This document shows positions 50,422 through 62,400 of a stretch of DNA of 64,000 nt, piece after piece. This stretch comes from Cyprinodon diabolis (Eukaryota > Chordata > Actinopteri > Cyprinodontiformes > Cyprinodontidae). Below the pieces are notes generated by a model, which did no database searches, was not told the origin of the DNA, and saw only the letters and a list, made by a program, of their open reading frames with translations. The stretch covers positions 18,906,767-18,970,766 of the forward strand of contig CM060072.1 in assembly GCA_030533445.1 (NCBI GenBank), read 5' to 3'. Position numbers and translations under genes: made by a program. The stretch's first letter is position 1, and every line of letters starts with the position of its first letter.

Positions 50422-53400
50422 TAATTATTATTTTATTATTATTATTATTTTATTATTATTCTATTATTGTTATTACTTTATTATTATTATTTTATCTGTT
50501 GGAGATACGTTCTTTATAAGTTTCATCATAAGTTATGCACAATTTATTCATAGGTTTTGGATAAGCTAGACGCCACGACTTATGAGTAACTTACACTTAA
50601 CATATGTCAATGACCTATAAACTATGGCCCACATAGGGCATACGCTGGCATACGTTGGGAATATTACACATATGACATTCCTGGAGATTCTGCTTGCAAA
50701 AATGGACATTTCTTTTTGACAAGAAGTTAAGTCATGTAGCTTAATTTGATTAACTGAACTATCTAGTTCAGCTAGCCAGAGCGCTTCCCTAGGTCTGCCC
50801 TTTGTGCCATGTTCTTGCAGTTACTTAGTTCAACAAAAACTGATTTTTTAAAGTTTTTTTTCTCCATCGGGTAAAACTTCATCAATCATTAGACACACTT
50901 ATACTATAGGTGCACCCGACTCGGCACATAGACGCTGTATTATGTTCTTATCAGGCTGGAGCGCAGCCGTTGGTCCAGACCATCTACAATGTTTTATTGC
51001 AGTAACGTTCAGCCAGTCATAGAGTGTAATGTCACAGGCGGGTCTGCTATCTACACAAGAAAGGGTTTCACAGTCATTTTTAATGCTTTAGTGGCGGCCT
51101 AGTGGCGGCATAAAGCTTGGAACCCTGAGGTTCTGGGTTTCGAGCCCAACTCCAACAAACTGCCACTCTGGCTGTCTGAGCAAGACCCTTAACCCCACAC
51201 TGCTCCCCAGGCACCCCACGGTGTGCAGCCCATTGCTCCCGAAGGGGATGGGTTAAATTTAGAGGTAAAATTCTCCAATGTGTGTAATAAGGTTAAATTA
51301 TTAATATTATTATGACTTCAGTGAACAACAGTGATTGTAAAAAGCAAAAAAAGCCTGGGTGAGCCGTGAGCCTTCTATTGGTGACTGCCCTGACCCAGAG
51401 GACTTGTTGTAATTGATAGAACCAGGACATTTTGCTCTAAAAGAAAATCCTTGGACATAAGTTGGTGACTTTAGTCTGAGGCACACTTGAGTTTACATCA
51501 GAAAACATCCAAAAGACAACAAAATGTTCATGTTGATAAGCTTCCTCTGTTGTCACTAATTATTGAGAGTTCAACGTTTTCTATCTGTGCAACCAATTAG
51601 AAATGGAATAAATTTGTACCTGACCCACTTTCTCTTTGGCCTCTTTCTCTACAGAAACCAAAAATACAAGCTTCACTTCTAGGTGAAGAAATATCGACAC
51701 ACAGTCGGGTTTGAACTGTTGATTCATTTCAGTGAAGAGATGCTGTGAATATGCTGTCAATCTGCACTGTTAAACCTGTTTAGATGGTATTATTTAGTCT
51801 AGTCAGATCCACAAAAAAAAAATCTATTTTCTTTCCCTAGTTGGAAAAATCTGTGTCTTTAAGTTCTAAGTAAATATGATCTGTGCTTTACATTTGACCT
51901 GGTTTGAGTTATTTTTATTCTATCAACTCCCCCCTCCACTTTTTTGCTTGCCGAGGCTTTGCTGTTGTCAAGTAAGAGAGAGTCAAAGACATGAAAGTTA
52001 AGACTCTGGTCAATAATATCATCTTCGAATAAGGAGTGGGAATTAACTTTTAAATGGCGTGTATTCTGCTTCTTGAAGTTGATTTAATTATGAAAAGATA
52101 TATAACTAAAAAGGAACTTGAGTTCAAGTTTTCTAGAAGAATAGTCTAAGCTGTACAGTTACTAAAACATTGTCTGATATTTAGCTGTATGTTTCTGCAG
52201 AATATCTTGTCTTCTTCAATCCAATATTAACCATCTTTATCTTTTAAAGGAAAAGTCTGGTCAGCAAGAATAACCAATTGGTCATTATTTATACCTAAAA
52301 CTAAAACGTTCGCAGTGATTTAATGAATTTAGCATTAATCAGTAAAAAAATATAAATAATTTTCTTTGCAAAGACTGGCCATATTTGCCCAAATGTTGTA
52401 ACAACTCACTCCTGGCATATGCCGGCAGTGACGTCACGGTGCAGTAAGCCTAGCTCCATTCTGCCCGCTTTACAAGCAAAATCAATGGGAACTACTAGAC
52501 ACCCCTGCAATCAACAACAATTATTTAAGATTTCGAGAGGACTTCCCCTTTGAAATTAGCCAGAGCTATAGTTAAACTGATAATGCCTACGTGTATGGCA
52601 GTTGGATGTTGTAATACATCAGGTAAAAAAACTAGTTATTTCATCATTCCTATTCATGATCCACCACGGATGGGTTCATCATTGGATTGCCAACTTGAAT
52701 AGGGAGGATTTGCCAACGAACTTCTGGCCAGAGAAAAATCACGTAATATGTAGCCAACATTTCGAGGAAGAATATTTTCAAGATGACTTAGATAAGAGCG
52801 CGTTGTGACAAAAACCAGATACAGCACTGGGACTTGCTCAACAGCCGATACCGCAACGTGACATCACAAACCGGTAGGTGACAGTGGTGTTCTTTGACAA
52901 ACATGGATGCCTCTGGTAAAGCACATTCAAATTAAATTACTCTTAATCAAAAATAATTTAATATTTAAAGTAATTTCAGAAGTTTGAATTCTGAATATGA
53001 TGGACTTTTTCTTTATCACACGGCTATAATGGTCCTGCCATCTTGATGAGAAGCTTGGAGCACTAATATGGTGTCTGAAACACGAACGGAACAATGTCTT
53101 GTGTTCATGTTTAGTGTAAAATCTGCACATTTATGTGAATCATTGTTATGCAGAAATTCTGTCTTGATGACAGATATACTTTTTATTTGTAGTGTGCAGC
53201 TTAGAAACACTTTAATAAATAAAACACGGTCATGATTACTGTAAACACATGACTAAATGATCTGTGGCTTTCTATTTAAAAGTTGCATAATTATATTAAT
53301 ATCATATGGAATTACTGTGAGAGCAATAACATGATTATATGTTTGAGTTTTTGCTTGCATGTCAATCAGATTAATTATTAGTGGGGAATGTAAGTTAATG

Positions 53401-56400
53401 ACATAGATGGTCTTCTTAAAAGAAAAAAAAAATGAATTTTTCCACTTTACGCAGTCTCTTATTGCCTCCTCTGTGCTGCATGTGACATTGTGACAATGTC
53501 ATTGTGACAATTGTAAACATGTTTAGATACTTTTTTGTATGGCATTTATAAATTTTTTAATAAGATTTTTATATTTCAAACATTGTAAAGATAATTGTAC
53601 ATGATTGATAAATAGGAGAAAAAGACTGCATAGTTTAAACAAAAAGCAATAACTATCTGAAATGAAGTGTGAGTCTGTGTTTATTCTAAAGTCGCTAAAT
53701 TAAACTGTGCTCTCCAGCTAACATGGTTTGCTGCAGAGTAAACTCCATAAATTTCTGCATCATCTTCGAATCATACCCACAACAAAGTGCTGCCACCGCC
53801 TGGAAATGGTGTGTTTAAAGTCGATTTGCATTTTTCTTTTAAGCTAAAAAGTTATTTTTGGGCTCATCTGATAAGCCAGAATCTCAAAATGTTCTCTAAA
53901 GACAAGATTAGTGGATTTGATAGATTTTTTTTTAAGGAATGCTGGGCAATAGGGATTGAAAAGGGATGGATACCTTACTTGTAATATTCATATTTATGAA
54001 ATATATTAAGAAACATGTAACTTTCAGTTTACAATTATTCAGTACTTATGTAGAGTTGTAGCTCTCAAAGTCCTTGTTATTTTCTGATTTATCAAGGAAA
54101 ATGTTTCTGCTTTTTTTTTGCTTATGTGTATTTGCAGAATTTGATCGGATATCCTTCATATATAAAAGCATGTAGACACCATGTGTGTTTCTGTCTTGGA
54201 CTGCTGTGAGTGACTTGGCCTGAATGGCCAAGAGTGGCTGAAAATAGAAGATGAGGAGCAGAAAACTGTTAGGATGGAGAAAATGGGGGAAAAAGAGCTA
54301 AGAGCAAAGAGAGGACATGTTGGCAGAGCAGGCATGCATGTTTAAGGAAGATTTCAGAGTGAGGTTGAAGCAGAAGCATTTGTCACAGGCTTTGGTCACG
54401 TGAACTGTTAAATCATTGATTAATGTTGAACTCACTAACCTGGCTTCTGCATGCAGTAGCTGACACTGACTTCTCACTTTTTTTCTGTCAATGTATGAAG
54501 AGTCACAATGGAAAGTTGTAAAAAATACAGTAATATGAAAAGCTTAGGTTAGTACCAGATGTTATTATCTTTAAAATTAACTAAAAAATACAAACGGAAG
54601 AAAAATCCTTTATAAAAATCTATCACTGGGCAGAAATCCATTAGAACAGCCCCACCGATCTTCACAGTTTAAAAAGATTTAAACTAGAGATCGTGATTGA
54701 CCAATTTTGTTTACTTGTTTTTTAGATGTTTAGATTGTTGCGTTTCGGGTTGTTGAAGACAGAAAACTACAGTGGGATTGAAATATCCTCCAAAAAGAAG
54801 GTTGTAGCAACTAATGATTCTGGTTTTAAAGAAGTCACAAAAGAGCTGCCAACAAACTCAAACCTGGTCATCCAAGCAATTCACCTTGGAAGCGAAGGCC
54901 AAGACTGTAAAAAAAAAAACCTAAAATGTCATAAAAGGAAGCATCTGGCTCTTGGTATTGGTCAGATTGTTGAGACAAACTGATTATTTTTATATGCATT
55001 TCTGAACATTGAAACAATAACTCTATTTATAAGAAAGTATTTATGCGAAATAAAAGTTGTAGACAGTGGAGTCTAGGGGACCTAGCAGGGAGTCACTGCA
55101 TCCAACCCTGAACTCTCCTTTTGCAGAATTGTCAGCTTAAAATTAAACAAAATAAATAAATACATTAATGAGCACACACTCCACAAAGATTGTTTTACAT
55201 TATAAGCCAGTCTAAGAAGAATTAGTTTTTTGTGCATGTCACTCAAAGTGGGATTTGTCAATCATATAAATATTCATTTAAAATAGAAAATACATAAGGA
55301 AAGGGTTCCACTCAGGCCCATTGTGAGCAGCATTACATTAATTGCACAAAAATAATGCAAAACATCTTGCAAAAATTTTGACACTATTGGGTGGAAACAC
55401 TCCACACCACATACAAAACCCCGCAGTAGTCCGGCATTTGAGACCGACATTAGATGAAGCTATCGTTCCTTCGCTGTAATCTATTGCTTCACCTCCATTC
55501 CCATATCAAAGCCATTGAATGCAATCAGGACACAACTGGAACCTGATAAATCTCTGAAAGACAGGAATACTTTAGCATCAACTTTAACCTGTTGGTCCTC
55601 TGCCAGGATGCTTTGCAAGGAGAGCTCTCCTTGCAAAGCATCCTGGGATATATCTGCTTGTCTAGTGACCATGGATGATCACTACTTTTCAATGTGCATT
55701 GTGGGAAAATTTGAGTCCACTATTTTTTCTCTCCGCTAGACATTCGAAATATACCACTAGAACCACTAAGGACATTCCAGAAACTAGGAACTGAGTAAAA
55801 ACCCAGAGGTTGATATTATTGAATTCTTGCAAATTTAAACTGGCTCTAAAGGTTCTGCTGAACATCCCTTGTTTTCCTGAATAGATTTGATGGGATTGGA
55901 AGATAGAAAAATATCTGCAAATTGCAATTTCTATAAAATAATTGATAAATGAGTTGTTAGGTTCAATCACTTTGGTAACTGCTGCGTTTGAGAGTTTCAC
56001 CAGGTCTAAAAAAATAACTTAGTATAAATGCTGCAGAGATCCTCTGAGACTCTGATCATGTTGTTCTTTGCTGTAGTTTGTTACGCAGCATGAATACTGA
56101 CCAAGCTTTCTTTACCTCAAATGACCCAACTAGAAGTAAGGGGCAGAAACTCTTTGCTCCCTTTTTGCTCCACCTTCTTGCTTCTCGTCTACCTCTTCCT
56201 ATTTCTTCAGCCCTAACATGACAACAGGGCTCTCCACAGCAACTGTGTCCATTTCTTTAGCTTTAGCAGGATCTGATTGCTCTCCCAGCAGCAAAAGCCC
56301 AAGCTCCTCTGTGTATTTTTTCAGAAAATCAGATCCCATCTCTGTCAGTCGTGCTGTTTTGATTGGCTGCTTGACCACTGGAATGTGTTGGATGGGTGTT

Positions 56401-59400
56401 TAGATTGGCTTCTGCTCTTAGACAGACTTCCTGCAGGGCTCCTTCTCCCTGTCCAGACTAAAGTTGACCCCAAGGACCAGCTTTCTATCTGCTTATTCTT
56501 AATGGAAGTCCAGCAGTTTCCCACAGACAAGTTTAGATTCTCTCTCTGTTTTACCTCACGGCTCCCTTTTTAAAGCCCTGTCTATAGGTTTCAACCAATG
56601 TAACAAAAGTAGTGACATCAAACGTGGCCCTTGTTTATTAACCAATTACACTAAAGCATTCGCTACATTTTATTAATATTGAACCTTTATTTATTCACAT
56701 AAGGACCAGAGATTTTAGAGTATTCTGGGAATTTAAGGGATAGAACAATACCAAGAGATCCACAGTTATGACACAGAAAACACAAAACATATTAACAGAT
56801 AAAATTTTAAAAGATGGGATATATATTTTTATCCGTCCTCTCCAAGTCTATACTTCTGGATGGAACGGCAACTTTCAGATCTGGACTTGGAGCTTTGCTA
56901 ACATATTAATAAATATGGATATGGACCACTCTATTGCAACTCTTACTTAGGGTCATTTGAATGAAAGGGGCAGAGATGGAAAAAGTATTAAAATATCATA
57001 CTCAAGTAAAAGTACCAATACTTGGATGAAATATTACTCAAGTACAAGTAAAATTACCCATCAGAAAAATTACTCAAGTAAAAGTAATTAGTAGCTAATT
57101 TAAAATGTATTTTAAGTAAAAGTTACTTAGTTACATTTAAAAAAAAACTGTTGAATGGGGCAGGGGATCTCTCCCATGTAGTGAAAATAGGACAAGGAGT
57201 CATAAATCATAAATCCAAAACTATTTAGTTGCTGCCAGTTCAGTCACCTTTGGCAGACACATCTGGCATTGCATGATGATACTGTTGGCCCTCTTGAATT
57301 TAAATGAAAAGCAGTCTTTCAAATGTGGCCAAGGATTTTCGTCGTTTTGGGCAGCAGAATTCGATGTTTCAGCTAGCATTTCTAGTGAAACGTTCTCTGA
57401 ACCGTCGTCGCTCTCCTGATCCACCTCCATCTCGTTCCCAATCTCCTACAGAAAGACTTGGCGCCTGGTAGCCTAGATCTACATGCTGATCATGTCACTC
57501 ACTGTAGTGCTTCCGGGCCCGATTTTTTGTCTTCCTTTCGGTTTTCCAAAGTTTTTTTTTTTACACAGTAACGGATGGGATTTGTAATGTAACGAAATAC
57601 AATACTTCACTCAAAACGTAATCAAGTAAAATTTAAATTACCGATTTTAAAAACTACTTCAAAAATACAAAATACACAAAAAACCTACTCAATACAGTAA
57701 CTTGAGTAAATGTATTTCGTTACTTTCCACCTCTGGAAATGGGGCATCTACTTCAGATCCAAGTCTTTTACAGCCTCTATCAGATTTCCTTACATATACA
57801 TATCCAATACCATGTTTGAAATCAGGGTTGGTACTTTGGAGCTGCTGTGTTAGTTTTCAGTCAGGCTTGTTGAATTACATATTGGTCATAAATTGCACTT
57901 TGGTCTCATGTTATCGTTTCACCTTGCTCGTTTTTGCTTTGTCCCCCACATGGGTTGTAAACCTTCCCTCATATCACCTGATTTGTGGGGTGCATGGCTT
58001 TATTTATTTCTGCATCTCCTTCAGAGTTACTGCTTGGCTGTTTTCTGATAGCCGGTCTTGCTGGTTAAGATGGACGACCATGTTTTGTTAGATTTTCAAC
58101 TGGACTGAGACAAAAAATTAAAATTAAACTATTTCAAAGGTTTTATGGGTGATGATGTCTGATGTAAAGCTAACACAGCATTTCTGAAAAGCAACAAAAT
58201 ACAAACCTCTGTACATGGTGTCATGATTGGTTTTATATCAAACCCACATGCAGAACACAACGGAGGCTGGGTAAAAGTTTAACAGAGTATATTAAAGATG
58301 TTGACACAAAAAACATGAACTGGATCTGGAACAGGTCCGGGTTGGGTTCACTGAAGTCTGCAGAGATGATAGTTTGATTAGCTGGGCAGGCAGATGATTA
58401 AAGAGTCCTTTTAGATAATTCTGATTCTACCTTGACGGGGTCCAGGCTTCTCTTGTGAGAGAGGGAACCGTTGGGTCCAGAGACTGTTGGTTCAGCAGAG
58501 TACACAAGCAGCTGCAGCGTCTAGCTTCTGACTTTGAATGGCAGACCTTGATCAGAGTTTCCAGCTCTTCACAGAGAGCAGCAGGGGAAATCCAAATAGG
58601 AATCTTCAGGTTTGGCTCACCAGGGCTGGAAAGCAGGTTAAGCTCACCCAGAGCTTCAGGCTTGAGACAGGTTTCCAAACTAAGGTCAACACTGCGGCGT
58701 TGAAGGAAGGTCTGGCAGCTGCTTATAAAGCGAAGGTCTCCTGATGAGTAGATGTGTCTCAGGTGTGCTGGAGGGCTCCAGCCCAGGAGACCCACTGCGC
58801 ACTCTGCTGGAGGAAGGTGGTACATCCCCAGATCCCAACACATGGTGGTGGTTGTATGTTGGTGTGAAGCTGCTTTGCTTCTACCAATCATCTGAAGCAC
58901 ACCAGCAAGTACATGAACACTTTCTTATTTTCAAAGGGTTTTTACTTACTTTCTTTATTTACAATTCATTTAAAGCTACAGTGTGTAATTTTCAGCGACA
59001 TCTAACGTCCAGACTGCAGACCGCAGCAACATGAACATCTCCCCCCCACCGCTTCTCCCCCCCAACAGTACGGCGAGCGTTACGGGACAAAATGTCTTCC
59101 ACGACGTCCGCATCACCTACCTTCTCAAGTGATGAGGTTTGTTTACATAGATAATTTTACAGATTTACAGTATTTCATTAGTCTGTGTAGGGTATAGATT
59201 TCATGTAGACTTAAGATAATAAATATCGAGCGTAATGGGCGATCTCGCAATCGCTGGTTTGTTGGCTCTGCGCTGCCGTAGCGCAAAGATGTCTGCCTCC
59301 ATGGCTGCGAGACCCGCTCCTATGTAATTATAAATAACGAATTCTAAGGCAACGCAAATATTAAGGTAAAGAGGCTGAGCTCGTAGATGATGATAAATAA

Positions 59401-62400
59401 CATAGTTATGTATAATATATTACATTTCTGACTGTATATCCCTGTAATTATTACACACTGTAGCTTTAAAATGTGCAATACATTTTTTTAAATTGCAAAC
59501 ATTTTCCTGGTTAGAAATGTTAATTTAGTACAAGTAATTCTTTTCTGATTAAATACTTAAGGAAAACAAATAAAATATTAATTGATAACTAAAATAATAA
59601 CTAAAAAAGTAGTTTAGTCCAGACTAAAATCTGATTGAGATGCTGTGATATAATCTGAGGCTTATTATTGTCTCATATGCCTGATGGTAGTTCTCTCCTC
59701 CAAATAACTAAATAAAGAATGTATTTAAATATGAATACATTTTGAGAAATAATAGGTTTTATATTTACACCCATCTTTATCTGTTTTTTATATCTGTTTG
59801 ATATGAAATGTGTTGGACAAAAAGCAAAAAACATAAAGATCAATAATGGGGAGATAGTTTTAACCTTCACAGTAGCTGAGGCTTGGTTGTATATTTTCTT
59901 TTGTTTAGACTTGTCAAAGTAGAGTGAGGGAATTAACATGATTTTTTTTTTTTTTTAATGACCACAATAATTTGTAAAATTAAATAAAAAAGCAGTCTGA
60001 CTATGCATAGTAAAACATAATAGAAAAAGAGAAGCTTTAAGGTTTTGTTACATCTTTTGAAAAATGATTGTGTAACTTCTCTCCTCCTGCTCCTGAGCTG
60101 CTATCCCTTGGTGGTCTTGTCAGATGACTCTGCACTTTGTCTCCTCTGATCTTCATGGTTCTCCGACCCTTTGCTCACTCAGTCATCGTCTTTCAATGCC
60201 ACTCAATTGAACTAGCTGTTTCTATTTCTTCTTTCTTCTAAAGACCTTAACCTTCTTATCATTCCTGAGTACCAGTAGCAGACTGCCCTTAGCTCTTTGA
60301 GGACAACGTATAAGAAGATAAATGACCAGATCACTCAACTGGACTGTCATCAGACATGCACGCGTGATGCTTTTCAGCAGCCAAGCTAAAATACAATCAC
60401 ATCACTCATACTGATGATAATCATAAAAATAACTAATGTGAATATTCAGATCCCAACCTCTGGCAGCCAGGTCGACAAGTAAAGCAGTGTTTGGTGTCTA
60501 CATGACCTAAAGATTTCTGCTGATGCATGAGATGTCAAACGTGTTTCGACAGGCTGAAGCGCCGACTCAGTTCCCTCCTCAGAGGGTCCACTTTGACCTG
60601 CAACTCAACACCGCAAACAGGACATCCGACGGTGTCAGGCAGACAGCAGCTGAGAAGCATCCAGGCTGGGCTGCTGTGAAGGCTCTGTCTTGCATTCCTG
60701 GGATAACACGGGAAGACCTTAGGACTTAGAATGAAATTCCCAAAACTCTTAACCTGTCAGAGGGGTGAAAATGCCTCACAAAGAGAAACAGCTTAAGGAC
60801 TTTCACTTTGGGTTGATTGGCTGAAAATGATGGGTGTTTACAGAGAAACCCTGTCTCAGTTATGTTGGGTAAAGTCTGATATGCAGATGGATGGATGGAT
60901 GGAACGATGGATGGATAAACTCAGCATATTCTTAAAATCTGCATTAGTTTTAATACAGGACTGATAATACTATTTTTTTTTAATATTTTTCCATACATTG
61001 AGGTTGTGAAAACTGCAAATACAGACTTTATTTATTTATTTCTATTTTTTTAGAAATAAGTATGTAGTAATGTCTTCTCTGATAAAGAAGACATTAACAA
61101 TAATTAAGTGGTATCATAATATATTTTAACATTATCTCGGTTTTGATTGACAAGTAGTCACCATTGTTCCTGAATCCAAGCAGATGTTCCAGACAATTTG
61201 TAAAAATAGTCATAATTTCCTCACATCTTTTTTAATAGTCAGTTATAGTATTTCTTTACAAGGTCTTACTGCAATAGAATATCACAACTATTGATTGTGG
61301 CTAAATTCTGTTTATTTTAACTTTATTTCCCCACTTTCTTTATTACCTTTAAGAGCTTGGTGGTATAGTCTGTTCTTGTTATAATAAATCCTCAGCTACC
61401 TTGTTAGCTGCAAAACCTCCCAATAGGTGCTTCAGTTTATTTATTTTTTTAATTCCTTGATGCAAAGTACGGCATTTTGTTGAGATGTTCAGTTTACATT
61501 TTTTACAGAGGTTTTCTACGGGGTAAGATATCTGTGAATAAAAATGTGTATATGTCTGAATTTGCAAATTAATTACTTCAAGTTAAGTATATAAGAAAAT
61601 TAGGTTTTGTATTTGTTCCTTTCTGTCAACTCCTATCTACATGTGATGTTTCATCTTTGAGAATATGGGTATAGGATTTATGAATGCAACTAACAACTTT
61701 GATAGTTGTATTTTTATACTCCTATAAGATAGAAGTATTAATCATAAATCTGCAAGTATTAATCTAAAATTAATGAATGCAAATCACAAATTCAAGGATT
61801 CTAAATTCACATTCGTAAATTTCTATACTTCTGAAATTCTGATTTCTACTCTTAAATATCTGATGCATACTCATAGATTGCAGATTCTTAATCATAGATT
61901 TCTGATTAGTACCTGTTAATATCGAAATCCTAATCATACTTTTTTAATCTGTAGGGGAAAAAACTGTCTTTTTTTCATGTTTAATGACTTGCATCTACAA
62001 ATTCAGACACAAACAGGCATGCATTTTTTTGGACAGTCGTCTCACCCCATAGATTTCAGGATATTCGTTAATGAACATCTACCATCTCTGCTAAGACAGC
62101 CTGAATGCAGTCAGAAGTTTGACTTCATCCAGCCTAAATGGACAGATAAACTTTGACTTGTTCTGGCGACAAGCAGCACAGTTGCAACTTGTGTGCATTA
62201 AATGTGTGGAACGACTGAGTGTTATTACTACGCATCAAGGAGATTGAAAGGGATCCTTGTTTGGGTGAGTGGATGGGTTTTTTTCTGAAGATCCTGTAGG
62301 TTTGGTGTGTGTTAGAGAGAGAGAGAGAGAGTCTTTGCTCATGGGGAGGGGGGGAATCCGCCTCTCACATCTGGCTCTGTAGCTCAACAGCAGAAGTTAT

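Noticed and set aside
58427..58900. 157-codon minus-strand ORF
   Set aside because: It overlaps plus-strand frames and lies in an interspersed repeat; no family motif is visible.
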